Positions 43,104-51,589 of a stretch of DNA of 64,000 bases are shown one piece after another. A model generated the notes under the pieces. The model did not search any database and was not told where the DNA came from. It worked only from the letters and a program-made list of their open reading frames with translations. The position numbers were made by a program, and so were the translations under genes. The stretch's first letter is position 1; the number at the start of each line of letters is the position of its first letter. Origin of the DNA: Xenorhabdus nematophila ATCC 19061 (GTDB lineage Bacteria; Pseudomonadota; Gammaproteobacteria; Enterobacterales; Enterobacteriaceae); assembly GCF_000252955.1 (NCBI RefSeq), contig NC_014228.1:3015232-3079231 (forward strand), given 5' to 3'.

Positions 43104-43394
43104 ATGATTTTGACTATAGGTGAAAAAATTTTACTTATGAGAGAAAGCGAGAGACTAACTAATAGGAAAGATGCCGCTGATCTAATTGGTATAACAAACA
43201 ATGCGTTATGGCGTTATGAAACCGGTGAAGCTATCCCTAAAGGAGATATGATCATGAAAATACTTTCACATCCAAAATTTGAGAAATACACATTATGGTT
43301 TGTAACAGGCAAAACAGCGCCAGAGGTAGGGCAAATAGCCCCTGCTCTCTATGACCCTAAGAACTACGAAAGAAAAGAAGAAAAGTCTGCATGA
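43104..43394 (+). CDS. CI-like repressor, copy 1
   Basis: 96 residues. An HTH domain (SERLTNRKDAADLIGITNNA, LWRYETGEAIPKGD) is followed by a short dimerisation segment FEKYTLWFVTGKTAPEVGQI and PALYDPKNY. Size and position equal the P2 C repressor (about 99), which keeps lysogeny by shutting the early promoter. It overlaps copy 2 by 4 bp (ATGA). Confidence 0.88.
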   Translation: MILTIGEKILLMRESERLTNRKDAADLIGITNNALWRYETGEAIPKGDMIMKILSHPKFEKYTLWFVTGKTAPEVGQIAPALYDPKNYERKEEKSA

Positions 43395-43678
43395 ATTTAT
43401 CCATAGGAGAAAAATTATTACTAATGCGTGAAAGTGAAAGACTCAAAAGTCGACCGGAAGCGGCTGAAATGATAGGAATTCCTACAAATGCTTTGTGGAG
43501 ATATGAGACAGGAAAAACTATGCCAGATGTGGATATTGTCACAAAAATTTTAAGTCATCCAAGATTTGAAAAATATGCTCTTTGGTTTGTGACTGGAAAA
43601 ACAATTCCGAAAGGGGGGCAAGTAGCCCCAGCTTTATTCGATCCTAAAAACTATAAACAGGAGGAAAAATCTGCATGA
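43391..43678 (+). CDS. CI-like repressor, copy 2
   Basis: 95 residues, clearly paralogous to copy 1: IGEKLLLMRESERLKSRPEA, GIPTNALWRYETGKTMPDVD, FEKYALWFVTGKTIPKGGQV, and the same end FDPKNYKQEEKSA. The recognition-helix region differs at several places, so operator preference may differ. It is coupled by 4-bp overlaps on both sides. Confidence 0.85.
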   Translation: MNLSIGEKLLLMRESERLKSRPEAAEMIGIPTNALWRYETGKTMPDVDIVTKILSHPRFEKYALWFVTGKTIPKGGQVAPALFDPKNYKQEEKSA

Positions 43679-43905
43679 AACTTAATGAAAAGTTAAAATT
43701 AATAGAGTCAGTTGAAAAAATAGGCTTATCTTTTTCAGAAAGCGAAGAACATAAAAATTGGAGTGCTATTAGTACAATCCTAAACCAAAAAAAGATAGAA
43801 AAATATTCAACATGGTTTGTCACCGGAAAGATTGCCCCTGAAGCCGGACAAATATCTCCGGCTATCGCACACAATGGGCGATTGACAACAATATTGTTGT
43901 TTTAA
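43675..43905 (+). CDS. CI-like copy 3, degenerate
   Basis: 76 residues. The C-terminal half, KIEKYSTWFVTGKIAPEAGQ, matches the dimer segment of copies 1 and 2. The N-terminal HTH is shortened and no longer recognisable, and the end (AIAHNGRLTTILLF) departs from the DPKNY ending. It could be a decaying gene or a non-DNA-binding partner that forms heterodimers. Confidence 0.65.
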   Translation: MKLNEKLKLIESVEKIGLSFSESEEHKNWSAISTILNQKKIEKYSTWFVTGKIAPEAGQISPAIAHNGRLTTILLF

Positions 43906-43989
43906 GAGCCTCAAATTGGCTATCTGTTTATCAACATTATGTTTTTCATACAGGTATAGAAGTACCCCGTCTGACTGGAGGGCGCAATC

Positions 43990-45003
43990 ATGGCAATTAA
44001 AGCGCTTGAAGGTGGACGTTATAAAGTGGATATAAGACCGCGTGGAACGTCAGGAAAGCGAGTCCAGCGGATATTTAACAAAAAAGCAGATGCCGTTGCA
44101 TTTGAGCGGAATATTCTAGCCAATACCAATACCCAAGATTGGAAACCAAACACAAAGGATTTCAGAAAGTTATCGGAAATAGTGGAGGTTTGGTGGAATT
44201 ATGAAGGACGTAACTTAACTTGGGGTAAAAAAAGAAACTATTCAATACAAGGAATGATTAGAGATATGGGCGATCCAGCTGTGTATCAGCTAACGCCACG
44301 TTTTCTAAGCGAATATCGCTCACAAAGGTTATATGAAGGCATAAAAGCATCGGCAATCAATAGAGATATGGCAATGCTTAGCGGCATATTTACTGTTCTG
44401 ACCGATATTATGGAGTATACCGGAACACACCCAATCAAGAGCATTAAACCACTCAAGATAAAAAAGCCGGAGATGTCTTATCTCACTGAGCCAGAAATTG
44501 CAGACCTATTAAATGCGGTTACCGACGATGCTTGGCGTTTAACCGTTCTGTGCCTAAACACTGGTGCAAGATGGGGAGAAGCCAACAAACTGAGAGCCGA
44601 AAACATGCTACACAATCGAGTAACGTTTACTGAAACCAAAAACGGTAAGCATCGGACTATCCCCATATCTGATGAAGTTATGAAAGTAGTTAAAACCAAA
44701 TCTAGCGGTGCTTTGTTTGATGTTAATTACAACTCATATGCGAATATCTTGAAAAAGGTAAAATTAGACTTACCCCAAGGGCAAGCTGTACATGTTTTAC
44801 GCCATACCTTTGCTGCCCACTTTATGATGAATGGAGGAAATATTTTGACCTTACAAAAAATCATGGGACATGCAAATATTCAACAGACGATGGCATATGC
44901 CCACTTCGCCCCTGACTATTTACAGGATGCGATTAAATTCAATCCACTAAGAGGAAACATCCATATTCCATCCACTTTTGTGGATGAAAAAAGGATCGAA
45001 TAA
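43990..45003 (+). CDS. int: P2-type tyrosine integrase
   Basis: 337 residues, as in P2 Int. Catalytic residues are recognisable: Arg194 in NTGARWGE, Lys220 in TKNGKHRTI, His268 and Arg271 in VHVLRHTFAAH, His294 in MGHANIQ and Tyr303 in MAYAHF. The start follows CTGGAGGGCGCAATC. It lies 65 bp from attR, and the 10-mer shared with the immunity switch is 22 bp before the ATG. Confidence 0.96.
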   Translation: MAIKALEGGRYKVDIRPRGTSGKRVQRIFNKKADAVAFERNILANTNTQDWKPNTKDFRKLSEIVEVWWNYEGRNLTWGKKRNYSIQGMIRDMGDPAVYQLTPRFLSEYRSQRLYEGIKASAINRDMAMLSGIFTVLTDIMEYTGTHPIKSIKPLKIKKPEMSYLTEPEIADLLNAVTDDAWRLTVLCLNTGARWGEANKLRAENMLHNRVTFTETKNGKHRTIPISDEVMKVVKTKSSGALFDVNYNSYANILKKVKLDLPQGQAVHVLRHTFAAHFMMNGGNILTLQKIMGHANIQQTMAYAHFAPDYLQDAIKFNPLRGNIHIPSTFVDEKRIE

Positions 45004-45035
45004 TACCTCAATGAGTTTTTAATCCATTGAAAACC

Positions 45036-45068
45036 AAGCGTACTCCTTGTATAAAGGACTACGCTTTT
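45036..45068 (+). terminator. terminator after int
   Basis: AAGCGTACTCCTT pairs with AAGGACTACGCTT (45036-45048 with 45054-45066; a mismatched C-C inside), then TT. It ends exactly at attR. Confidence 0.65.
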
Positions 45069-45084
45069 CCCACATACTGCTGGG
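45069..45084. repeat. attR core
   Basis: CCCACATACTGCTGGG, identical to attL at 10241-10256. The sequences flanking the two copies differ on both sides, so the core is exactly 16 bp. It lies 42 bp before yqgE. Confidence 0.88.
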
Positions 45085-45126
45085 CTAACTTACTTTTACA
45101 TTGCCAAAATAATTATCAGAAAACAC

Positions 45127-45690
45127 ATGAATCTACAGCACCATTTCCTTATTGCCATGCCTTCGCTCTCTGATCCTTATTTCAATCGTTCTGTAGTTTA
45201 TATCTGCGAACATGATCAAAACGGGGCAATGGGATTAGTGATTAATAAACCGATAGCTCAGGTTTCTATCGAAAGTATCTTACAGAAGTTAGATATTGCA
45301 CCTGAAGACAGAGACAAGGCTATCAATCTCAATAGACCCGTGATGGCAGGTGGGCCACTGTCTGAAGAACACGGTTTCATTCTGCATACACCGCAGTCAG
45401 GTTTTGGTTCCAGCATTCAGATCTCCGCACAGACCATGATCACGACATCCAAAGATATGCTGGAAGCACTGGGAACGCCGCGCCAACCGAAGAATATTTT
45501 GATGACCCTCGGCTATGCAAGTTGGGAAACAGGGCAATTGGAAAAAGAGATTATGGAAAATAGCTGGCTGACTGTCAGCGCAGAACCCTCTATCATTTTC
45601 AATACACCTATTGCCGATCGCTGGCATGAAGCTGCGGCTTTACTGGGGATCAATATTTATAATCTCGCATTACAAGCAGGACATGCCTGA
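45127..45690 (+). CDS. yqgE: YqgE/AlgH family protein
   Basis: 187 residues, the same length as E. coli YqgE. It starts [20 protein letters not shown] and has [24 protein letters not shown] [20 protein letters not shown] and [13 protein letters not shown]. Biochemical role unknown. It overlaps ruvX by one base, the conserved pair. The prophage separates it from gshB, so it needs a promoter in the 42 bp after attR or transcription from the prophage end. Confidence 0.96.
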   Translation: MNLQHHFLIAMPSLSDPYFNRSVVYICEHDQNGAMGLVINKPIAQVSIESILQKLDIAPEDRDKAINLNRPVMAGGPLSEEHGFILHTPQSGFGSSIQISAQTMITTSKDMLEALGTPRQPKNILMTLGYASWETGQLEKEIMENSWLTVSAEPSIIFNTPIADRWHEAAALLGINIYNLALQAGHA

Positions 45691-46109
45691 TGAAAAACCG
45701 CACTATCATTGCTTTCGATTTTGGCACTCGCAGTATTGGCGCCGCTATCGGGCAAGAAGTTACAGGCACAGCCAGAGCACTCTCAGCCTTTAAAGCCAAC
45801 GAAGGTTCCCCAAACTGGCAACTCATTGAGAAACTGCTCAAAGAATGGCAGCCCGACTTGGTTATTGTCGGTCTGCCTCTCAATATGGATGGCACAGAAC
45901 AACCTGTCACCGCCCAAGCCCGTAAATTCGCCAACCGCCTGCATGGGCGTTTTGGTGTTCAGGTGGCACTCCATGATGAACGGTTAACCACGGTAGAAGC
46001 CCGTTCTCACTTATTCGATCACGGGGGCTACAAGGCGTTGAATAAAGGCAAAGTTGATGCGGCTTCTGCTGTCATCATTCTGGAAAGCTGGTTTGAGCGC
46101 AATCAATGA
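45690..46109 (+). CDS. ruvX: Holliday junction resolvase-like / pre-16S rRNA nuclease YqgF
   Basis: 139 residues of the RNase H-fold YqgF/RuvX family that processes the 16S rRNA 5' end. [16 protein letters not shown] supplies the first catalytic Asp, [20 protein letters not shown] and [14 protein letters not shown] the other motifs, and [14 protein letters not shown] ends the active site. Confidence 0.97.
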   Translation: MKNRTIIAFDFGTRSIGAAIGQEVTGTARALSAFKANEGSPNWQLIEKLLKEWQPDLVIVGLPLNMDGTEQPVTAQARKFANRLHGRFGVQVALHDERLTTVEARSHLFDHGGYKALNKGKVDAASAVIILESWFERNQ

Positions 46110-46135
46110 TAGGATATCTTGTAAAAATTTTGGTT

Positions 46136-46156
46136 GGCTCATATTTTATTTGAGCC
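46136..46156 (+). terminator. terminator after ruvX
   Basis: GGCTCA (46136-46141) pairs with TGAGCC (46151-46156), followed by GCCTTTATC. Confidence 0.7.
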
Positions 46157-46330
46157 GCCTTTATCTAAAAATTACTTATAAATACAATTACATTATATAG
46201 TTATCACAAAGCTCTCTAAAATTTATAAAAATGCTCTATGAAATGTGTTTTTAGTAGAGAATGAATATTTATTTCATTGAATTTAGTAAAAAACAAAGCT
46301 ATATTACCGAGTTAGAAGGCTCTAACCACT

Positions 46331-46384
46331 TTGTAACCTTTGGTGAATTCCAGAGGGTGCTAGTTCCCCCAACTAGCGTTACAA
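46331..46384 (+). ncRNA. structured RNA leader
   Basis: An outer stem TTGTAAC / GTTACAA (46331-46337 with 46378-46384) encloses an inner stem GCTAGTT / AACTAGC (46359-46365 with 46371-46377) with a CCCCC loop. The two 3' arms are adjacent, and a 21-nt bulge lies on the 5' side. Both stems are perfect. The structure ends 14 nt before the start of a 33-codon ORF. It could be a cis-regulatory leader or part of a small RNA. No known class is recognised. Confidence 0.45.
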
Positions 46385-46398
46385 ATAGGGGCAATATC

Positions 46399-46500
46399 AT
46401 GGCGAAAGTTAAAAGCGTTCATGTAAATGCTTATTACCGCAGCCGTAACGGTAAGAGAGAACGAGTGACCAGTCACTGGCGCTCTCCTCCGAGACGATGA
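46399..46500 (+). CDS. 33-residue highly basic protein
   Basis: The ATG follows AGGGGCAATATC, a good ribosome-binding site. The peptide starts MAKVKSVHVNAYYRSRNGKR and ends HWRSPPRR. The pattern of aromatic and basic residues around YRSRNGKRERV resembles small nucleic-acid-binding peptides in mobile elements. It sits 44 bp from the convergent OLD-type ATPase gene. The upstream open frame to 46261 overlaps the RNA hairpins and is not expected to be translated. Confidence 0.55.
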   Translation: MAKVKSVHVNAYYRSRNGKRERVTSHWRSPPRR

Positions 46501-46544
46501 ACGTAATTTGAGGTATAGGGCCTTCATCAAACTAATTTTTAATC

Positions 46545-48164
46545 TTAAAATGCTTTCTCCCAACAATATTGCAAGCATTCAAAAAGGTCAGTCATTTCGT
46601 TCTCAAATTGTGTTTGTTTAATGCTCTCTCCTATCTTTTTTGCATGTTTAATTTTTTTCTTACCATCCATATCCTTTACTTGTTGCTCATTTTTTTTCCA
46701 TTCATCAACATCAGGATAACATTCTTCAATAGAACCTTTAGTAAGAGTTTTAATCTGCCCTCTATGATTAAACTCCTTATACTGACGCAAAAATTCTTCA
46801 TATCCTGCTTTACTTGTATCAGAAGGTCTATCACATAACACAGTAAGTCTCTCTTTAAAAATAGAATGCTCTAATGGTTTAAAAGCTTGAATGATACTAT
46901 TAATCGTCCTTTTAGCCTGATGTGTATCACCAGAAGCAGAAATTATTTGAATTTGAGGTTTATCTGGATAAAAACGCTTTATAACCCTAGTAACAAATTC
47001 TAATTCACTGGGTCCTTCTACGATCAAAAAATTTCTCGGTAACAATAAATCAGCAGGACTTCCTCCAAGAAGTTCAAAAACCACATATGGTTTATCTAGT
47101 ATACCAATAAGATTAATATTTGTGACACTATCTTCTTTTTCTATTTTATAAATATTTTGTAATTTATGTTCATCAGCAACAAAAACTGAAGAATGAGTAT
47201 TGATAAATACTTGATCAAGTTTTTCACAAAGCTCTAAAAGTACATTTTTCAATTTTCGTTGTGCAGTTGGATGAAGATGTAATTCTGCCTCATCAATGAA
47301 GAATAGGAATGATTTCCCAGCATCTTCACGATCTTTTCGATAGTCTGCGTAAGCTTGAATAATTGCTAGCATTAAAGCTCGTTGCATACCGTCGCCTTTT
47401 TCTGATGCGTATGTATCTACACCATCATCAACACATGTTTGAAAATTCTTTAATAGATCATCAAAATCAGGTCTTTTTACTTCAAAACTAACTTTTGTAC
47501 ATTCATCAAATTGTTTTTCAAGATGAAATTGGACTCTATTACCTAGTTTTTCAAATGCAATTTTTACCTCAGAATTTTCATCGTTAAATAATTTTTCAAA
47601 TTTATCTTTAAATTCTTGATATTGATGATTATCTTCAAGCATCTCTTCCAATACTGATGATAACATAATTCCGACAGGAGATTTAGCTGAATACTTTGCT
47701 ACTTCGTCAAAATATTGTCTTGTATGTACATATTCAAATTTTGGCAAGAAATCATTTAATGCAGAATCAAAACCCGTTGGAAGTTTTTTTATTTCATTTC
47801 CTGAAATTATAATAGTTCTTTTATTAGGTGTTAAACTAGTTCTTCTAACAATAACTTTATCATTTCCCTCCAATAATTTCATAATTTTAGCTTTATTAGA
47901 TTCATTCTTCATATTACTCGCACCATACAAAGCCCCAGTGAATTCGATCTCAACCGAAATCTCATTATTAATGTCACGATTACGATGAACTTCTGATATA
48001 GACTTGTTTTTTGGAAGCCCATTAAAAAACCATTCAATAGCCTCAAAAAAATTTGTTTTTCCCGTATTATTTTGACCAACAAAAATATTGAACTTACCAC
48101 ACTCAAAAGTTTCACATTCAATTGATCGAAAATTTTTTATGTTAACTCTATTTATCATCATCAT
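46545..48164 (-). CDS. OLD-family ATPase with TOPRIM nuclease domain
   Basis: 539 residues. ABC-type ATPase: Walker A FVGQNNTGKT (28-37), signature-like EKGDGMQRA (255-263), Walker B FFIDEAELHLHP (288-299; Asp291, Glu292), and switch His324 in INTHSS. The C-terminal TOPRIM has LIVEGPSELEF (Glu383) and LCDRPSD (Asp445, Asp449). This is the class of OLD nucleases used in phage defence (P2 Old; GajA and retron effectors share the layout). No GajB helicase or reverse transcriptase is adjacent, so it looks like a stand-alone OLD gene. The region is AT-rich and interrupts the ruvX-yggR order. Confidence 0.88.
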   Translation of the reverse strand: MMMINRVNIKNFRSIECETFECGKFNIFVGQNNTGKTNFFEAIEWFFNGLPKNKSISEVHRNRDINNEISVEIEFTGALYGASNMKNESNKAKIMKLLEGNDKVIVRRTSLTPNKRTIIISGNEIKKLPTGFDSALNDFLPKFEYVHTRQYFDEVAKYSAKSPVGIMLSSVLEEMLEDNHQYQEFKDKFEKLFNDENSEVKIAFEKLGNRVQFHLEKQFDECTKVSFEVKRPDFDDLLKNFQTCVDDGVDTYASEKGDGMQRALMLAIIQAYADYRKDREDAGKSFLFFIDEAELHLHPTAQRKLKNVLLELCEKLDQVFINTHSSVFVADEHKLQNIYKIEKEDSVTNINLIGILDKPYVVFELLGGSPADLLLPRNFLIVEGPSELEFVTRVIKRFYPDKPQIQIISASGDTHQAKRTINSIIQAFKPLEHSIFKERLTVLCDRPSDTSKAGYEEFLRQYKEFNHRGQIKTLTKGSIEECYPDVDEWKKNEQQVKDMDGKKKIKHAKKIGESIKQTQFENEMTDLFECLQYCWEKAF

Positions 48165-48331
48165 TATGAATTACACCTATATGAAATATATGAATTTAAA
48201 AAATTAAAAGTATAATTTATTATCCAACAATTAATTTTTATATTCATTCTAAAAAAGATCAACATTTTTAAGCATGAGAAGTTCACTCTTGATAATTTAC
48301 CAAATATGATTATCACCAAATAATAACATCA
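48165..48331. other. AT-rich gap between OLD ATPase and yggR
   Basis: No gene is supported in these 167 bp. They should hold the leftward promoter of the OLD gene. They also mark the right edge of the insertion, because yggR and its neighbours follow in normal order. Confidence 0.4.
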
Positions 48332-49327
48332 TTATATTAAATTTTGTAACTTACGCTGTTGCCGGCTTTGTTCGTAAGTTTGCATACCACAGGCGGCACC
48401 AGTCTGCATTAATGTTGCTATTTGATGATTTTTACCTTCCCTGATCAAATGACTGACAGCTTGATTGACGACCAGAACTTCATGAATAGCTACCCTTCCT
48501 TCCTCTTTGGCCGGAAGCAATTGCTGAGAAACAACCGCTTTTAAACTTCCCGCCAATTGGCTGCAAATCCAGCCTTTTTCTTCCGCGGAGAAAACATCAA
48601 CCAAGCGATCTATCGCTTGAATTGCCCCACGGGTATGTAATGTTGATAAAACCAAATGCCCCGTTTCAGCCGCCGTCAAAGCCAACCTGATTGTCTCTTT
48701 ATCCCGCAGCTCTCCCAGCAAAATCACATCGGGGTCTTGCCGTAATGCACCTTTCAGGGCAGTGTGATAATCCGGTACATCCTTGCCAATTTGTCGTTGC
48801 TGTATCAGGCAATTCCGGCTTTGATGCACAAATTCGATTGGATCTTCCAGCATGATGATATGTTTACTGCCATGACTATTAAAAGCATCAATCATGGCTG
48901 ACAAAGTCGTAGATTTCCCGCTTCCCGTTGCTCCGGTCACTAATATCAGGCCACTAACTTCCTGCAAGATAAGGTGCTGAATTATGTCAGGAGCATAGAG
49001 CTGTTCCAGAGTCGGACATTTATCTGTAATCAATCTCAGCACCAATGACAAATGAGACTGTTGATAGAACAGATTTCCCCTGAGCCGCTGTTTATCCGGC
49101 ATTACCAGAACAAAATCGACATGACCATGTTCTTGTAATTGCTGTTTTTGCGCATCCGATAATATTTCTTTGCTCCATTCCTCAAGCGCATCCAATTGAA
49201 TTTCATCCGATTGTATCTGTGGATATAACCCACCATTGATGCGCAAAACCGGAACTTGTCCTACACAAAGATGCAGATCAGAAGCATTATGCTTTACACT
49301 AAGGGCCACCCATTTTTCCATATTCAT
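48332..49327 (-). CDS. yggR: PilT-like ATPase
   Basis: 331 residues of the GspE/PilT retraction ATPase family. Walker A is TGATGSGKSTT (131-141), the Asp box reads IIMLEDPIEFVH, Walker B PDVILLGELRD and the His box TGHLVLSTLHT. E. coli YggR is an orphan of the same kind in the same place. No pilus operon is adjacent, so its role is open. It is divergent from yggS. Confidence 0.93.
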   Translation of the reverse strand: MNMEKWVALSVKHNASDLHLCVGQVPVLRINGGLYPQIQSDEIQLDALEEWSKEILSDAQKQQLQEHGHVDFVLVMPDKQRLRGNLFYQQSHLSLVLRLITDKCPTLEQLYAPDIIQHLILQEVSGLILVTGATGSGKSTTLSAMIDAFNSHGSKHIIMLEDPIEFVHQSRNCLIQQRQIGKDVPDYHTALKGALRQDPDVILLGELRDKETIRLALTAAETGHLVLSTLHTRGAIQAIDRLVDVFSAEEKGWICSQLAGSLKAVVSQQLLPAKEEGRVAIHEVLVVNQAVSHLIREGKNHQIATLMQTGAACGMQTYEQSRQQRKLQNLI

Positions 49328-49348
49328 TTTTTATCTCCTGAGTCACTT

Positions 49349-50044
49349 ATGAACAATATTGAACAAAATCTTCACGATGTCAGGAACCGCATTGCCCTTG
49401 TTGCTCAAAAATGCGGACGTATTCCAGAAGAAATTACGTTGCTTGCAGTCAGTAAAACCAAGCCTGTGGATGACATCGCAAAAGCGATAGCCTCGGGTCA
49501 GCGGGAATTCGGGGAAAATTATGTACAGGAAGGTGTTGAGAAAATTCAACACTTTGACAACCATGACGATTTGGTATGGCACTTTATTGGTCCATTGCAG
49601 TCCAATAAAAGTCGTCTCGTTGCAGAAAATTTCGATTGGTGCCATACCATCGATAGATTGAAAATCGCTGAGCGATTAAATGAACAGCGCCCTGAAAATA
49701 TGGCACCGCTCAATGTACTGATCCAGATTAATATCAGTGGTGAAGAGAGTAAATCAGGCATTCTGTTAGAAGAGTTAATCGACTTGGCAGCAAAGATTAA
49801 TTCTTTGCCTAATCTGGTATTACGTGGCTTGATGGCAATCCCTGCACCGGAAAACGATTTTGAGCGCCAACTTGCTGTTTTTCACCAAATGGAACAAGCA
49901 TTTATCAAACTGAAAAGGCTGTATTCACCCGTCGATACACTTTCAATGGGCATGACAGATGATATGGAGGCCGCCATTACTTGTGGCTCTACACTGGTTC
50001 GGATTGGAACGGCAATATTTGGCGCCCGTCAATACCGTTCTTAA
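49349..50044 (+). CDS. yggS: PLP homeostasis protein YggS
   Basis: 231 residues from the ATG of MNNIEQNLHDVRNRI; the longer frame to 49256 overlaps yggR and is rejected. A PLP-binding fold III barrel without catalytic activity: LAVSKTKP contains the PLP lysine, with FGENYVQEG, WHFIGPLQSNKS and LSMGMTDDMEAAI. It controls cofactor and amino-acid balance. It is the first gene of the yggS-proC-yggT-rdgB-hemW cluster. Confidence 0.96.
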   Translation: MNNIEQNLHDVRNRIALVAQKCGRIPEEITLLAVSKTKPVDDIAKAIASGQREFGENYVQEGVEKIQHFDNHDDLVWHFIGPLQSNKSRLVAENFDWCHTIDRLKIAERLNEQRPENMAPLNVLIQINISGEESKSGILLEELIDLAAKINSLPNLVLRGLMAIPAPENDFERQLAVFHQMEQAFIKLKRLYSPVDTLSMGMTDDMEAAITCGSTLVRIGTAIFGARQYRS

Positions 50045-50097
50045 TTTAAGCCGGAATTGATACCTCAAATTAACTGATTAATATGCGAGATTGTTCA

Positions 50098-50919
50098 ATG
50101 GAAAACCGTAAAATTACCTTTATCGGTGCAGGAAATATGGCTCATGCCATTATTGCTGGGTTAGTCAGAAAAGGGTATCCCGCCCAACTCATCACGGTCT
50201 GCTCCCCAAGCACAGCTCGTCGTGATGTGCTGGCAGAAAAATATGGTATTCACAGTCAAAACGATAACATTCGTTACGCGCAGGAAGCTGATGTCGTTGT
50301 GCTGGCCGTTAAACCACAAATGATGGCCGAAGTGTGTGAATCTCTGCGTTCACAAGTCGATTTCAGTCCAAAGTTGGTTCTTTCTATTGCTGCCGGTATT
50401 CCGATTAGCCGTTTTTATGCACTTTTGCAGGATAATCTCAATATCATCCGCATCATGCCAAATACGCCCGCACTTGTCGGGCAAGGAATCAGCGGGCTAT
50501 TTGCACCTGAACATGTTGCTCAGCCTGATCGTGAATTTGCAGCGGCCTTGATGAGCAGTGTTGGTAAAGTATGCTGGGTGGATAATGAAAACGGCATCAA
50601 TGATATTATCGCCGTCGCAGGCAGCGCACCGGCCTACTTCTTCCTGTTTATGGAATCGATGCAACAAGAAGCTGAACGCCTGGGATTTGACAGCGAAACT
50701 GCCAGAGAGCTAGTCCTGCAAGCCGCAATGGGTTCAGCTAAACTTGCTGAAACGCAAAAAGATCTTCCTTTTGCTGTCTTGCGTGAGCAGGTAACATCTA
50801 AAGGCGGTACAACAGCTGAAGCCCTGCGCATTTTTTACGAAGGCAACCTGCCTGAAATCGTATCCCGTGCCATGCAGGGAGCAATCCGCCGGGCGCAGGA
50901 AATGGAAAAGTTATTTTAA
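50098..50919 (+). CDS. proC: pyrroline-5-carboxylate reductase
   Basis: 273 residues from MENRKITFIGAGNMAHA. It reduces 1-pyrroline-5-carboxylate to proline with NAD(P)H. The Rossmann GAGNMAHAIIAGLV is at the N-terminus, with VLAVKPQMM, MPNTPALVGQGIS, SAPAYFFLFME and TSKGGTTAEALR in the C-terminal dimer domain. An ATG at 50083 is an alternative start. proC between yggS and yggT is also seen in Yersinia and Serratia. Confidence 0.96.
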   Translation: MENRKITFIGAGNMAHAIIAGLVRKGYPAQLITVCSPSTARRDVLAEKYGIHSQNDNIRYAQEADVVVLAVKPQMMAEVCESLRSQVDFSPKLVLSIAAGIPISRFYALLQDNLNIIRIMPNTPALVGQGISGLFAPEHVAQPDREFAAALMSSVGKVCWVDNENGINDIIAVAGSAPAYFFLFMESMQQEAERLGFDSETARELVLQAAMGSAKLAETQKDLPFAVLREQVTSKGGTTAEALRIFYEGNLPEIVSRAMQGAIRRAQEMEKLF

Positions 50920-50951
50920 TTTAATTGTGTTAATTCAATCAGGGCTGCTAC

Positions 50952-51551
50952 ATGCAATTCTTAAACTTCATTTTTTTTACAGTTCTAGATCTATATATTT
51001 CTGTTCTGCTCCTGCGCGTCTGGATGCAGTGGGTACGTTGTGATTTCTATAACCCATTTGCACAATTTATCGTTAAAGTCACCCAACCGGTGGTGAAGCC
51101 ATTACGTAGGTTCATTCCTGCTATTGGCCCCATTGATACAGCCTCCGTATTGCTGGCCTTTTTACTCATTATCTTCAAGATAATGGCACCTACGTGGCTG
51201 ATGACAGGGCAATTCTTACCTTCGGTGATATTTGTCATTCCAATGAATCTGGCAATACCGCCATCATTTATCCTGCCTTTCAGTCTGCTTGAACTGCTGA
51301 CCACAGCCGGCAAATTAATGTTCTGGCTGGTCATTGCCCGTGCATTATTAAGTTGGATCAGTCAGGGAAAAAATCCTGTTGATTACGTTTTGATTCAATT
51401 GACCGAGCCGTTAATGGCACCGATCCGCCGGATTATCCCTACTATGGGTGGCCTTGATTTCTCCGCCATGATTGTCATGTTAATCCTTTATGCACTGAAT
51501 GCCCTGCGCTATGACGTGCTGGGATGGTTAGTTTCAATGTTCGGTTCATAA
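50952..51551 (+). CDS. yggT: YggT family membrane protein
   Basis: 199 residues with two YGGT repeats: LLRVWMQWVRCDFYNPFAQF...PVVKPLRRFIPAIGPID and ARALLSWISQGKNPVDYVLI...PLMAPIRRIIPTMGGLD. Four hydrophobic segments are seen. Its role is proposed to be in osmotic or cell-envelope homeostasis. In E. coli yggU follows; here the next gene is rdgB, 38 bp away. Confidence 0.95.
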   Translation: MQFLNFIFFTVLDLYISVLLLRVWMQWVRCDFYNPFAQFIVKVTQPVVKPLRRFIPAIGPIDTASVLLAFLLIIFKIMAPTWLMTGQFLPSVIFVIPMNLAIPPSFILPFSLLELLTTAGKLMFWLVIARALLSWISQGKNPVDYVLIQLTEPLMAPIRRIIPTMGGLDFSAMIVMLILYALNALRYDVLGWLVSMFGS

Positions 51552-51589
51552 GATACATCATTAGTTAAATACATAGGTTAATTGAATAA

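Larger units (their letters stand above)
10241..45084. mobile_element. complete P2-type prophage
   Basis: About 34.8 kb bounded by a perfect 16-bp direct repeat. Its internal order is that of P2 opened at attP: ogr-D end on the left, and repressor plus integrase on the right. All P2 head and tail genes Q, P, O, N, M, L, X, R, S, V, W, J, I, H, G, FI, FII, E/E', T, U and D have full-length counterparts, together with a holin, an endolysin and a spanin pair, and the gpA replicase. Cargo sits at the left end, between FI and G (the P2 fun/Z site), between R and the spanins, and beyond Q (the P2 tin/old site). No structural gene looks broken, so it may be inducible. Confidence 0.95.

Noticed and set aside
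46545..48164. Gabija or retron system
   Set aside because: The ATPase/TOPRIM layout fits, but there is no UvrD-like helicase or reverse transcriptase next to it. The adjacent RNA does not show the features of a retron msr/msd that I can verify.
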